Origin: Bimastos eiseni
Lineage: Eukaryota; Annelida; Clitellata; Crassiclitellata; Lumbricidae
NCBI GenBank assembly: GCA_959347315.1
Contig: OY365811.1
Coordinates: 43,675,926 to 43,739,925 of the forward strand
Direction of reading: 5' to 3'
DNA length: 64,000 nucleotides
Position 1 is the first letter of the stretch; each line of letters starts with the position of its first letter. The translations under genes and the position numbers were made by a program. Below the pieces are notes generated by a model. That model saw only the letters and a list, made by a program, of their open reading frames with translations. It was not told the DNA's origin and ran no database searches. Shown here in pieces: positions 23,285 to 36,150 of the stretch.

Positions 23285-23998
23285 TTGGGTGACTCCCGGA
23301 CATTAACCCCCGAACAATTACCCCCGGACAATAACTCCCCCTCCCGAGTAGCATATTGGTAAGAATTAAGTAGAAAATATCACATAAATACCGTATTATA
23401 ACACATAACATCTCTAATAATATCATTATAACTGTCTGTATTTTTTTACATTAAAAAATTAAAATGATTTTATTAGACATAATTTTATGTCTTATATTGG
23501 TGGACCGTTGAGTATTAATGAAATCTCTCGAAATAGAAATTGCTACGTATTGTCAAATAGTTTAGATCTGCTAATTAGTAATTAATTGGTAAGACATGAG
23601 TAAGCTTTATAAATGTCATATATTGTTGAATAATTAGCAGATAATTAGCAAACATGGGACAGTCATGATTCTACAGTATGGCAGATCATTTCATGCGAAG
23701 ACTGGACTTTACGCAAATAACCGACCGTCCCCAATAGCGGACTCAAGAGCTATGCAAAGGAAAGTGTCATTATGTGAAATAAAGCTACTCGTGTCTTACC
23801 ATAATTGCTTTTTGATGTTTGCCAATTCTATCTACAAGCAACCTACTAATATGAACCTTATGGCTTTTTTGTGATTTTTGTACTTAATTCTTACCATTAC
23901 ACTATTCGGGGGTTATTGTCTGGGAGATATTTGCGTGGGGGCTTATTGTTCGGGGGTTACTTGTTCGGAGGTTATTTTCCGGAGGTTATTGTTCTAGA
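23285..23998. mobile_element. Fold-back (long inverted repeat) transposon, copy 1
   Basis: The left end has CCCGGACATTAACCCCCGAA, CAATTACCCCCGGACAATAA and then GGTAAGAATTAAGTAGAAAA. The right end has CTTAATTCTTACC followed by CGGGGGTTATTGTC and several more GGGGGTTATT-type units, the reverse complement of the left. The arms are about 100 bp; the middle is AT-rich with no transposase. The ends consist of short repeats of a GGACAATTACCCC-like word. Copy 2 at 50768-51390 has the same design. Confidence 0.75.
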
Positions 23999-23999
23999 A

Positions 24000-26900
24000 T
24001 CAGAAATTGTTAAGGTATCTTTTAATGTGATGGGATTTACTTTAATGGGATTTTGAAGTGAACGCCGAAAATTCTGAAAAATGATGCAAAGAGAAATCCT
24101 AGTACCGTTTGGCACTGTTCAATAACTGCGGTCAGTGAACGCAACCTCTGCAGAGCCATCTAGTTGGGTAAATCTGCCCGTAGGTTACATCTGTCGTCCT
24201 ACAGGCTTTTGACATATATCGTGTCACTTATTTATGCGCCTAGCCAATCTACATTTATAAGAAATTACCTTACAGACAATTAGCCAAGCCACGATATTAG
24301 CCAGACGACGAATCTACCTACAGGAAACTATGGGTGAACTTAGCAAATCGCACGAGAGGTGTAAAATATAACGCAATAAATAGTTTTATTAATTAGTAAA
24401 TGGTAACTCAAATAATAATCAAAAGTCTTTAGAAATAAACAAGGAACTTAATCTACGCAACGTCTATTACTCGAAAACTTTAAGAGTCCTTTCATTTAAG
24501 CAAGATTATAAGTTCGTATATATAAAGTTGATAATTAATCAATTGTTACTCAGAGTGAGAATTCAGAATAATAATTATAATGAAGATTATATTAATTATT
24601 AATAATTTTATCTAGAGAATGATACAGTTACCGTTTACGTTCAATAGCGGAGTTCGCCAGTGCATCTGTACGGCAGTTTCCCCAATTCCCCAACCCAATT
24701 TATTAAACTTACGACCAACCCCTAGAGCAGAGAGTTTCCAGCCAGACAGACACTATGTCTAGAGTGCTGCGTCATTTTATACCGACTCCCGTAGTCAGAC
24801 AGACGGTTCAGCCAATTCCGGGTAGCCACGTCCCAGTATACTGTTCGTCTAGCAAGCATAATCCTCTAGCAAGCCTGACCTATGATACAGACTGCCTGGT
24901 CAGCCAATTCTGACCAACCCGATCTAAAAACACCACACACCGTAAATCCGACGAGCCACCAGCTCTGACCTCTTAAGCCGGCTGAATGCCTTTACTACTG
25001 ATAAAAGCCCTCAGATACTATCAAGAATGCTCAGGCCAAGAACAATGATAGCAACCCTTAGCTAGCCTAAGTGAGGCATCCCTGTGGAAATCAATCTATT
25101 CATAACGTAGCATTATGTTGACCCTATGAAACAATTTTTGTTGGTTTTCTCTTTAAGAAATTGCTATTTTTGGTTCTTTACACACATTTGCATTGAAATT
25201 TTATTGAGGAGCCTAATCAATGCTTGAGCACCCCAGCTCAAACATGTGAGTGCTCGAGTTATCAGGGCTCCAAAGGATCGATGCTTCTGACCCCACGCAA
25301 ACTACAGTGTTAGCTCTTCAAGATCTCGTACCCTGACTCATCCGATACTCCCAACTCTCGCCCTGAACGTCATCTGCCTTTGCGGTAACTCTGCCCTCTG
25401 GAGACCGGGCCATGACATTTTCCTTTGCACAGCGCTCATGAATAAGCTGGTACCCTGCGCTTGACTTTGGAGGGGCGCTTTAGAAGCTTAGAGATAACGA
25501 AACTGAGAGTATGAATGGATATTGGGCAACCACTGAATGACTGACACGAGGTATGAAGTCCCAGAAGTAAGTGCATGGCTTTATTGTCGGCTTTTTGATG
25601 TATTGTCAGGTACTGCAACCAATTCTAATGTGCTCAGTCGTTTTGAAAAATGTCCAAAGCAAAATAGACACCGACGATTTCTGATTGAAATACGTCACTC
25701 GTGTGAGATACTTCGCACATTAGTTATGCTTTGCACACCGTTACAAAGGACATTTGCACTTTCTTTCTGTGCTGCACTCCGTCACAAAAATCCAATTAAA
25801 ACTCGATTTTTATTTACATTTCTAGATCTTTTCAATTAAAAAATTACATGCTAATACTGCATTTTAATAACATTTTAGTGTGTGACTTATAATGTTTCTC
25901 CGTGAAGAGCACAGATTTATTCCCGATCGGTGTCAGTTGTTTGTCAAGTTCATATAAATATTGTTATTGCCCATATGATACAGTAACTCAGACCTCAATG
26001 GTAAAACGGTTGCGCACGGTCGTACAGACTTATTCCTGACTTCTCGACCATGAATTTTGACTTACAAAAGTATCATGATTTTTACGCGATATCTTCACAA
26101 TGCAGCTCATAGGTACCAGTCCTATAGTCAATTAATACAAGAAAGCTATTTCCATTTATTAACCTATAGCCAATCTCACGCTGTCAATTTAAATACTTTT
26201 ATTCATGATGTGTTTGCTTAAGTCCATTGAAACAGTTGTTCTGGATTGAGTATATCATTGTCTGCAGTGTTGGTTGCCGAAATTCATTACAGTTCCAAAT
26301 AATTATGCAATGCTATGCTGCCTAATACTTATGCGTGAACGATGTTGAAGACATTTAGTTGAGGAAAGGGAAGATCGCTTGGTCATGTACTTCAGAGTTT
26401 GCGTAGAACCCTCTATCACATTTATCAGGTATTATATAGGCGATTATAAACATTGAACATAAAATAATAGCCTTGTCTTAAATTTGTTAATACTTTCAAA
26501 AAGTAATATTTGTAAGCTAAAGTATCTGCGGGAGACGTCGCTTGTGAGAGATTATGCCAATATTTTTTGCAATAAACTTTTTTGATATTTCATAATAATT
26601 TGGACGAGGCCACTTTGTTATGCTCTGTTTTTCTAAGTAAATTTACTACCATGCTGGGGACCTTTAGTTTCGATTGATATAAGTTTATTTAACGACGCAT
26701 CCATAACAACGATGATATGCGTGCCTTTAGTTTCATTCGAGCAGAGCAAGATATAGCTTGTTTTATCAAGGTTTAGATACAGTTTATTTGATTTAAACCA
26801 GTTATTCGCCTTAATTATCTAGCTAAGTGTACTTAGCTGGTTAACTTGTTCAAACAGAAGTAAACTATCGAGCAGAAGCCTCTATGGCGCCATCGGATCA

Positions 26901-27100
26901 TGCTTAAGGCAGCGACGGATCAGATGTTGTATAGAAGTTGATGGGCTGAGTGTTTGAAACGAATGAAGAGATTCATTTGTTCAACATTTCTTCTTCTGCT
27001 ATTGCTTTTTATAAATTCTCTGCCAGTTTATTTAGCGCCGTTTAAGAATCAGTGGAAGAGAGAGACCGGACTGGTGTTCAGAATAACAGATCGTTTGCAC
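24000..27100. other. AT-rich intron DNA, nothing recognised
   Basis: About 3.1 kb of the Gbx intron with no microsatellite, no long open frame and no recognisable transposon. The part 25200-25460 is less AT-rich and contains the segment shared with 8820-8850. If conserved non-coding regulatory elements of Gbx exist here, comparison with a relative would be needed to see them. Confidence 0.5.
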
Positions 27101-27419
27101 AGAGAGCGACGATAAACAACGTGAATACGTTTATCTATGTCTCCGTCCGTCTGTCTGTCTGCCTACGTCTGTGAGTCCGTCTATGTGCTGCTGAGTCTTT
27201 CTAGATATCTGTCTCGATGTCTCTGCATCGTGTCGTCGTCGTCATCGTCATCGTCGGTCATTTCGCTTTGATCCAATGTCGGATCGGTTGAGCGCATCCA
27301 TCCTTCACGTATACGCTTTGGTCAATTAGTTGCGCTTGAACTGTCCGTCACGGTCCACTGCCCTTCCACTCACGCTCATTCATCGCAGCGTGACTAAGAG
27401 TCCAGCGCCTCTCTCCCTA

Positions 27420-27583
27420 TACCCAGTGCCGTTCGCACAAAGACCTCTCTCTGTGTCTGTGTCTGTGTCTGTGTCTGTCTCTATCTCAGTCTCTGTCTCT
27501 GTCTCTATCTCTGTTTCTGTCTCTGTCTCTGCTTGTCTGTTTCTCTGTATGTCTGTATGTCTGTATGTCTGTCTCTGTCTCTG

Positions 27584-27616
<33 letters not shown>

Positions 27617-27818
27617 ACGTGGCAGGGTGTCTGGATAGGTGGGTGCGTCAGTCAGTAGGTCGGTAGCAAGGGTGAGAACGAGGGGAAAAGAGGAACAATG
27701 GAGGTCACTAGTAGTATGACGATCACAGAGACAATCATTGACGAACAACTGACTCTCCCCTCCCTATAGCTTTCTCTATATCTCTGCGTCTCTCACCCTC
27801 TCTGTCTCTGTATCTGTA

Positions 27819-27863
<45 letters not shown>

Positions 27864-28420
27864 AACTCTCTCTCTCTCCTTGTATCTCTGCCTCTCTATC
27901 ATCCTGCATGTCTCACTCCCCGTCTGCCACTTTCCTGCCTAGGTCTGTTCATCACCGGTCCATTTGGTTCCAGAAGGAGAGGGAATAGAAGTGAGAGGAG
28001 GGAGGTGAGAGGGAGAGCTGGAGGGAGAGGGGAAAGGGGAAGGTGGGGGTGTCTGATGAAACGGAAGACGATCCTTGCGACCAAAAGCAAAGTATTAATT
28101 GATTGTAATTACAGACCAGGTTGTCGATCACACACCATCCTCCCTCCATCCCTTCCTCCCTTACACCAGTCATTTATCTCTTGTCTCTGTATCGCTCTCT
28201 GTGTGTCTGTTTCTCTGTCTGTCTGTCTGAATATCTGTCTTTCTCCCCCTCTCTGTCGCTTTTAATGCATGTATGAACGTCTGTCCGTCTGCCTGTCTAT
28301 CTGTCTGTCTCTCTGTTAGCCCGTTTGTCTGTTTGTCTGTTTGTCTGTTTGTCTGTTTGTCTGTTTGTCTCTTTGTCTGTTTGTCTCTTTGTCTGTCCGT
28401 TTCTCTCCATTTCTTCTTCC
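27420..28420. repeat. Pyrimidine microsatellites in Gbx intron
   Basis: (TGTCTC)n at 27445-27545, (TC)n at 27590-27615, (TCTG)n at 27818-27848 and (TCTGTTTG)n at 28200-28400. The frames reading CLSVCLSV or TDRQTDRQ are repeat artefacts. Confidence 0.95.
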
Positions 28421-28650
28421 ACCCTTGCTTCCAACCTCTCCTTTCCTCTTCCTCTCCTATCCCTCCATTAATCTCACCTCCATCCATTCCTCCATGTTTC
28501 CAGTCCCTCTCTCCAATTTCACATTCTTCCCTCCCTCCTTCCTTACCTCCCTCCCTCCCTTTCTCCTTTGTAGTTTCTCTCCATTTTATTCCTTCGTCTC
28601 TCTTGTCCTATTTGCTTCTTTTCGTCAATTGGTTGATAAGCACCACTTAG

Positions 28651-28682
<32 letters not shown>

Positions 28683-28683
28683 A

Positions 28684-28717
<34 letters not shown>

Positions 28718-28747
28718 CCTGTCTGTCTATGTCTGTCTGTCTGTCTA

Positions 28748-28781
<34 letters not shown>

Positions 28782-28832
28782 CCTGTCTGTCTATGTCTGT
28801 CTGTGTGTCTGTTTGTCTGTCTGTCTATGTCA

Positions 28833-28863
<31 letters not shown>

Positions 28864-28869
28864 CGTCTA

Positions 28870-28900
<31 letters not shown>

Positions 28901-28985
28901 GTCTGTCTGTCTATGTCTGTCTGTCTGTCTGTCTGTCTATGTCTGTCTGTCTATGTCTCTCTGTCTGTCTGTCTGTCTGTTTGTT

Positions 28986-29018
<33 letters not shown>

Positions 29019-29033
29019 ATGTCTGTCTGTCTA

Positions 29034-29066
<33 letters not shown>

Positions 29067-29125
29067 CTTTATCTGTCTGTCTATGTCTGTCTGTCTGTCT
29101 GTCTGTTTGTTTGTCTGTCTGTCTA

Positions 29126-29158
<33 letters not shown>

Positions 29159-29159
29159 A

Positions 29160-29192
<33 letters not shown>

Positions 29193-29345
29193 ATGTCTGT
29201 CTGTCGATGTCTGTCTGTCTATGTCTGTCTGTCTGTCTGTTTGTTTGTTTGTTTGTTTGTCTGTCTGTCTATGTCTGTCTGTCTGTCTGTTTGTTTGTTT
29301 GTCTGTCTGTCAATGTCTGTTTGTCTCTTTGTCTGTATGTCTGTC
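28651..29345. repeat. Long (TCTG)n array with TCTA and TTTG interruptions
   Basis: About 700 bp of almost uninterrupted TCTG tetranucleotides with recurring TCTATG and TTTG variants, ending 110 bp before the Gbx homeobox exon. Variant blocks such as CTGTCTATGTCTGTCTG recur, showing slippage and internal duplication. It gives rise to a false 483-residue frame that runs through the acceptor of Gbx exon 2 in the wrong phase. Confidence 0.97.
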
Positions 29346-29456
29346 GGTCGGTCATCTCAACATTCAAAGACAGTCTCGAGTAGTCGCACACTAAATGTCG
29401 TTGCTAATAATATTGTCGTCGTTGTGGCGCAACTGATGAGAGTGCTGTCGTTGCAG

Positions 29457-30361
29457 ATGATGACGTGTCGTTGTGCGAGAACGTCTCCGTTAAGCCTTTG
29501 TCATCATTCGCCAACAACTACGACAACGTTTTATCACATGACGATCACAGAAGTCGATCATCGTCCGATCCGGAGATCGATCAGATCGATCATAGATCGG
29601 ATCATAGATCGGATCATCGAATGGATCATCGAATGGACTGCGATGATTCAGGCGTCGATCTTGTTCCCCATCACCGCCACCCTCTGCCCCACTCTCTACC
29701 CCACTCTCTACCCCATACTCTACCCCACCCCATGCACCACCATTTGGACTCGTGCAGTGGAAAGAGGGACAGTGGCAGTCCATTGTCTGTAGGAGCGATC
29801 GAAGGAAGAGGTGGAAGTGGAGGAGGAATGGTAGGTGGAGGTGGAGGAGTAGGTGGAGGAGGGGGTCACAGGCGACGGAGAACTGCCTTCACGAGTGAAC
29901 AACTGCTGGAGTTGGAGAAGGAATTCCACAGCAAGAAGTACTTGTCCTTGACGGAGAGATCGCAGATCGCGCATCAGCTGCGACTCAGCGAAGTCCAGGT
30001 GAAGATATGGTTCCAGAACAGAAGAGCCAAGTGGAAGAGGGTCAAGGCCGGAATAGTGCACGCAGGCCGAGGAGGGTGTCAGACGGGCGTTAGTGGAGCA
30101 GGGGGGCCTGCGGGCGGAGGGATAGGTGGAGGGAATGCAGGAGGACAAGGAGGAGGAGGAGGAGGATCAGAGGGAAAGCCAAAGATCGTCGTTCCAATTC
30201 CAGTGCATGTCAATCGAATGGCAATTCGAAGCCAACATCAACAGATGGAAAAGTCAACACTCCGCCTCCACCACCACCACCATCCCCACTCCAACCTTCA
30301 CCCCCACACCCAACCTCACCCTCACCAACACACTTCCTCCCGTCAAGCACGTCTACACTAG
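29457..30361 (+). CDS. Gbx: Gbx homeobox protein, exon 2 (homeodomain)
   Basis: The exon follows acceptor GTTGCAG and encodes the last 300 residues of a predicted 634-residue protein. The homeodomain spans 29867-30046 (residues 471-530): it begins [20 protein letters not shown] and carries the recognition helix [13 protein letters not shown] with Gln50. It is almost identical to known Gbx (Drosophila unplugged) homeodomains. A second Gbx hallmark follows, [20 protein letters not shown], which is diagnostic of this family. Gly-rich linkers flank the homeodomain and the protein ends in a His-rich tail. Gbx is a nuclear DNA-binding regulator that patterns the nervous system along the body axis, often by repression against Otx. 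The upstream intron fits the family's gene structure. Confidence 0.95.
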
Positions 30362-32260
30362 TCAAATGATGCAATTAACCGAAATTAATTTATTCGCTAA
30401 TTAACTGCATTTCATTGTCGATGTTTTCACTGTTTACTATTGAGTGAAACTGAATCTCCAACTATTTTATGTACAATATTTCATCCGACGTCGAATCCTA
30501 AAATGACAAAAGATTTTATAGATATTGTAAGAGCTTTACGTCGACTTCTGGTTCCACTCGATCACTATAATCGCGCAATAACTATCTGCGTCGTTTTGAA
30601 TGAGAAGAGAAATCGATCCAATCAACGAATTAAAAAAAAGACAAAAACATCAGCTGAGTCTTTGGGTCGAATGTCTTTCTTTCTGTTGAAGATAACACTG
30701 CTCTGGATTCAGTTCAGCTGACAATCACCGACAGAGAGAGAGACAGACAGACAAACAGAGACAGAGGCAGAGAAAAAGAGACAGGCAGAAACAGGCACAG
30801 CTACACATACACACACTGAGCGATAGACAAAGAGTTTAAAAAAGACGCCGGGAGTGGCACAACAAATGAGTGCAGAGTAGGCGCAGCATAAATGGGGAAA
30901 AAATTAGCTTTTGGAGGTAAGTTTTACACGACAGAAATTTAATTATTAAATACAATAATTTGACATATTAAATTTTGAAAACAGACACAGCTTGGTTTCG
31001 GTCTAAAACATGTAGCAAGAATTATGGATACCTAGAATCCGTTCCAATGGCGGATTGTAAGTTAGGCGTTTCGTTAATAAATTACTCGTTAAGTGGCGCC
31101 AATGGCAGATATTTTATGAACTTCTCAATCATTAGCTTCACTGTGTAACGAACTATCAATATTTTGGCGCACAAAATACACATCACTTTTCTAGTTTTAT
31201 CGATCACCTAATTTAGATTCTATGCAAGCAGAACTTTCGGGATAACGCTAGTAATTTCGCCGACATACAATTGGTCCATGCGAACAGAAATGTGAGGATT
31301 GGGGCCTGAAAATTGAAAGAAACGCCGTGAACGAAAGTTCTAAGAAAACGCCTCAACAACATCCCAGTCGATGCTTTTCATTGCGCCTATCTCGGTTTCC
31401 TCTGAAAATTAAGGTATAGTATACATAGGACTGCTCCATGCGATATTAACAAAATAGTTTTGATCAGGGTCAGTGTCTTTGTTGTTAATTAATGTAGTGT
31501 TGTCTTGGTCATTTGGGAAAACATCAAGTTCTAGTTCATGCCTCAAATTCAGAGTAAAGTCATGTAGAGCAATCTGATCGTCATTAACCTCTCTAAATCG
31601 AAATAGTTCTTCAATGCATTTGAGACATTGTCAAACGTCTTCACTAGTCTTTTAATTAGAGCACACCTTAAAATATAATCACATTAATAGATTCGTTAAT
31701 TTCTAGGCTGCGTGACGTTGTGGCGCATGATAGCGAGGCTTGAGCGGGCGTTGCAGGTATCTATGCTGGTCGGTATACAAGCGCACTGCAGCTGGCGCAT
31801 GAAGTACAATAAAACAAATGAGGTTTACCTCAATTGATATATGCAACAATGCAACATGTAAAGCTCACAATGGTTAGAGAACAAGTACATAGCACTTTCA
31901 ACGACATGATGAATGATTCTCATGCCTAACGAATGTAGAAAGAGCGCAGGAATCTATCTCGTGACTCCCGGAGGGGGACAGTCGTTTCATTGGCCCATAA
32001 TGAGGCTGTGGTGTTGAGTTCAAGTCTTTCAGCAGCAAGGCTATCCATCAACGTCTTAAGACGTCCGAATGCGAACTTGACCTTCAGAGGTGAGGGCATT
32101 CTCGTTCTCTTTCATCAGCATATAATTATCTAAGCATTTAGAGATGTGATATCTTTGTTGATGAAGATGATAATAGAGGGTCCATTGCCTGGGAACGATT
32201 TTCTTAGAGATGTTCGAGCATTGAATACACCATCATTATTTCTGATTCGTTAAGTGACGA
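30362..32260. other. Gbx 3' flank, no gene recognised
   Basis: AT-rich DNA with an AGACAGACAGA patch at 30733-30800 and otherwise no repeats or open frames of note. It presumably holds the Gbx 3' UTR; a polyadenylation signal was not assigned. Confidence 0.5.
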
Positions 32261-32709
32261 ATTTGACGATCAATGGACGTTGTCTATCTTTGCCCTTACG
32301 AAGTATTTTGTCAGCAGCTGAAATATTTTCCTCTGATATTGATCCTGCATGTGCCTAAAGTGAGCCTGGACGGTCATAGACGGCGTCCAGGCACTTATTT
32401 TCACGGCTGGACTCCGTCCTGCCACTTATTTGGAGCCTGGACGCCCTCCATGAGCGTCCATGCAACAGTGCAATTCCGCTACGTACGTTATTATCAACAG
32501 CATTTAATTATCTACTATTTAAAAAATCATATTTTCATTGGACTCACTTACCTGAAGTCGTCCATGTATAATGGATGTTTATAAAAATATTCGTGTTCTA
32601 TGTTGTAGCTACCTTTTCATCAAATTAATTTTCATCTTATGCGCTTCCGGCGTTTGCAGCATTTCGTCAACATTTTTAAAATGTAAAAAGCAAAAATTTC
32701 CATTTGCGC

Positions 32710-33000
32710 AGGTGTCTGTAAGTGTATTTGCAGCTGCAATTCAGGTGTAGGTGGAGGTGCAGATCAGATGCAATTCAAAGGCAGGTGCAAATCAAGTGCA
32801 GTTCAATTGCAGATGCAGGTGCAGTCCTGGTGCAGACAGGTGCAGCTCAGGTGCAGATACAGGTGCAATTCACGTGCAGGTTAGGTGCAGATGAAGGCGT
32901 AGTCCAGGTGCAGGTCAGGTGCAGATGCGGATCAGGTGAGGTTCTGGAGCAATTTAGGTGCAGATGCAGGTGCAGTTCAGGTGCAGCTCGGCTATAAAGA
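32710..33000. repeat. CAGGTGCA-type minisatellite
   Basis: GCAGGTGCAG, GTGCAGATGCAG and TCAGGTGCAG words recur about 20 times, with spacing near 12-24 bp. The 91-residue + frame through it (reading VQVQ and RCRC runs) is a repeat product. The flanking DNA up to 33860 shows nothing recognised. Confidence 0.85.
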
Positions 33001-33864
33001 TGAGACAATTTTTGCAACATGGCTTACGATCCACGATGTTTTAGGAAAGACTGCACCACGTCAACTTAAGAGACCGTTTGGCAGAAGTTTTTTTAACAAC
33101 AATACAGACTAAATTCAATTCTATTTCAGATTCTAGCTCAATATTGACTAGAGTACGTTCCTATGCAAAGAGACGCAACTCTCTGTAAATAAGGGGGGCA
33201 CTTGGAAAAGGAGGAGACATTTTTTGCGCACATCGCTTGTTTATACACGTTTTTATCACAACTTTCAAAACTTTTTTCACTGACCTCTTGTTCACAATTT
33301 CACAATGTCGTTAAACTGCAATTACCACCACCGTGGCTTCAGCCTAGTCAAGTTTTGCTGTGAGTGACTCACTTTCCTTTTAAAAATAGTGCTCTGGGCC
33401 AGATTTTAGCAGTGTTTGGACGTCTATTCGTCTGCAGATTGTTCAATCATTCGGTCTTTAACTTAGCGGAGAAGGTTTCAAGCAAACGAGGAAACAGTGC
33501 TTCGATGGTAGGTGTGAGGAACTTAGCGATGATTAAACTCTGTTACCTACTTTTCATTGAGTAAGTTCATCAATTCGTCGAGTTTCGAGACTTTTATGCC
33601 GTTGTATTCGGTGAATTTAGGACTAGCCATCGTATTGTATTCCAATACTAGATATTATTGTAGTTTCTATTAGTCTGATATGAGTCCTTTAAGTTACTTC
33701 ACATTACTGACGTTCCTAGCGTATACGTCAAAGAGTCTTGTGTGCCGTATCCGACCGCTTTGGCTATCTATGTCAACTTTTAAACCGCTCATTTTGCAGC
33801 TTTAAAGGCTACGAGCGTTTACTCTCGGTCCGAATTATATTTCCATTAGACAATTTACTTGTGA

Positions 33865-35265
33865 TGATCTGCTTTACTCCGAGATATCTTCGTTGACGTC
33901 GCAAAAGCATTTGATTCGGTTAATCATGATATTCTCCTCCTCAAACTTGAAAACCTATGAATACTGCCTTAGCTTCGTTCAAAAATTATCTTACGACAGT
34001 TACTAACAACTGAAATGTAATGGTTGTATATCACCTTTGGCCCTCATTAAATATGGTATCCCGCAAGGCTCAATCCTAGGTTCTTTACTCTTTTTACTAT
34101 TCATCAATGACCTTCCTAATGCCTCATCTCTCCTTAATTTTTTTATTTGTTGATGATACTAACATCGTTGAATCGCATAAATTATATAGCAAATTGCTAC
34201 AGTTGCTGAACCAGGATCTTGAGAAGGTTAATGATTGGTTAACAGCTAATAAACTATATTTAAATCATACTAAGACTAATTATATATTATTCAGTTTTTT
34301 CACATTTTCACATTTTCACATCGTAAATATTTACCTTTGCCGCAAAGTACTCTATTACTAAATAATATACCAGTACCAAAAGTGAATTCGGCCAAATTTT
34401 TGGGTATTCAGATTGATAGCCATATGACATGGAATGACCATATTCAAAATATATCTACCAAAATTGCAAAAACCTTGATATTTTATCTAAAGTAGCTCAT
34501 CTATTGCCAATAAACATACGGAAAGAGGTGCATTATACAACGGCACGCCCCTATTTAAGCTATTGTACTATTGTCTGGGCATCCAATTATCCGTCAAGGC
34601 TTAAACAATTAATTGCTCTTCAAAAGAGAGCAGATCGCATCATTGGTGCTTGCTCTTCATCTGTTCAAGCTGTTCTCATCTACAAGGCGACAGATTTGCT
34701 AAAAATTAGTCAATTAACTATATGTCAGACAGTTGAATTTATGTACAAATATAATTATAATCAGTTGCCTCCTGTATTCAACAGATATTTCTTATCTATA
34801 TCTGAAGTCAATCCGTACTCGCTGCGCTCTTCCTCTGATCTTAATTACAGATCTATTTATGCTAGAACAAATACTAGAAGGTTTTAAATTAAATATGGTG
34901 GTCCTATGGCTTGGCATGATATTCCAGATGACATAAAATTATTACCCAATATTGTTGCATTTAAGAAATCCTACCGGAAGCACATACTTATGGTGTCGCC
35001 TGACTAACGTGTGCATCAACTATATATTTATGTCACATCTTAGTTAACTAGTTAAGAGATTATAAAAATTACTTATGTGGTACTAATCTCGACAATTTCC
35101 AAAATGCTTGTTATTACATGGAGGGCCCTGCTAACGGGACTTAGGTCCTATTTGGGTTTTTATCCTCCCTGTTGTGCCCAGCTAAAGCTTTTTACTGTTT
35201 ACTGCTTGTGTTCCTTGTTATTTTCGTTGGGTGCAATAAAAAGACATTGTTATTGTTATTTGAAT
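33865..35265 (+). mobile_element. CR1/Jockey-group LINE, 5'-truncated and decayed
   Basis: The reverse transcriptase blocks appear in order: DVAKAFDSVNHDILLLKLEN near 33895-33955, YGIPQGSILGSLLFLLFINDL near 34052-34113, the catalytic FVDDTNIVESHKLYSK near 34147, NDWLTANKLYLNHTKTNYI, then PYLSYCTIVWASNYPSRLK and LQKRADRIIGA at 34550-34660. The catalytic motif reads FVDD instead of FADD. The element ends with GGTGCAATAAAAAGACATTG and TTATTGTTATT, the usual 3' tail of this group. Several frameshifts and stops make it inactive. The endonuclease is missing. Confidence 0.88.
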
Positions 35266-35337
35266 CACAACATTAATAAAACTCGTCTGAACAACTGTTG
35301 CAACTCATTGCAGGGGCCCATTTTGTGAGACAGTGGT

Positions 35338-36150
35338 CCCCAAAAGTGCGGCCCTCAAGCAGACCTTATGCGGCCCCCGGTCGAATTTTTGAATTTTGAA
35401 AAAATATACTTAGCCTATGTCAATTTCACAAACGCATTATAATTTTTAAATTCGTGTTAGCATCATTTAACACTTTAGCTGTTTAGCTGTCCGATGGTTA
35501 AGCCGAGGTGCAACAATAATGCGTTTTTTAGTCTTCCAAGCGAAATTGCTGAATTTCTGAATAAAGAAACGAAAATGTAAAAGAATTTAAGTAAAATGAA
35601 CAAAGCTCTACTGCAACTCTACTGCAAAATATGCTGAATGACTATTTGGCGTTTTTAGTGGATATCACTTCACTTTTCACAGAACTTAATCTGAAACTGC
35701 AAGGGTGTGGAAAGTTTATTAGGCCTACTAGTAGTGGACAGTGTGAAATCGCTTGTAAGGATTTTTACTTTAGGCTACTGCAAAAGCAACTGAAGGACAG
35801 AGATTCAGCCCATTCTCCGACATGTTCTTGAACTTTTGCGTGCTGACATATATTTCGAGATCATTGGAAACCTGTTATCTGAATTTGTTCAACTTCAGAT
35901 TGCACGAACAGTCATTTACCATTAGATAGAATCCATTTACATGTGAGCCAGAGATTGTACCAATTTGCAATTAGAACTGATCGACTTGCAGGAAAGTTCA
36001 GAGGCGCGAACTTCATTTCACGCACAGAGCTCGATGGAATGTTATCAAAGCCTAAGTTTTTCGGTTTCGGCTTATCCGAATAGTTGACAACGTGCTCAGC
36101 GCGTCGTGTCACATTTTGGGGCATTGTAACAACAAGCTTGCCTTTGAACC
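35338..36150 (+). pseudogene. Decayed hAT (Charlie-like) transposon with transposase remnant
   Basis: It begins CAGTGGTCCCCAAAAGTGCG and GCGGCCCCCGG, the hAT-Charlie terminal motif. About 290 bp further on the frame LAFLVDITSLFTELNLKLQG, then LQKQLKDRDSAHSPTC, matches the conserved LxFLVDITxHLNxLNxxLQG region of the hAT transposase dimerisation domain. A further remnant near 35925 reads NPFTCEPEIVPIC. Many stops break it. A right-hand terminus was not identified. This is a different copy from the fragment at 6440-6572. Confidence 0.75.

Larger units (their letters stand above)
21706..29456 (+). other. Gbx intron, 7.75 kb
   Basis: It starts GTCAGT and ends GTTGCAG. One intron upstream of the homeobox is the known Gbx gene structure. 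It carries a CCGCTCCTCCATCACC minisatellite (21757-21960), (TCTG)n tracts, a LINE 3' end, a fold-back element, about 3 kb of featureless AT-rich DNA (24000-27100) and a very long pyrimidine region before exon 2. Confidence 0.7.

Noticed and set aside
28341..29792. 483-residue + frame reading CLSVCLSV, overlapping the Gbx exon
   Set aside because: It is produced by (TCTG)n, has no sequence complexity, and crosses the Gbx acceptor in a frame different from the homeodomain.
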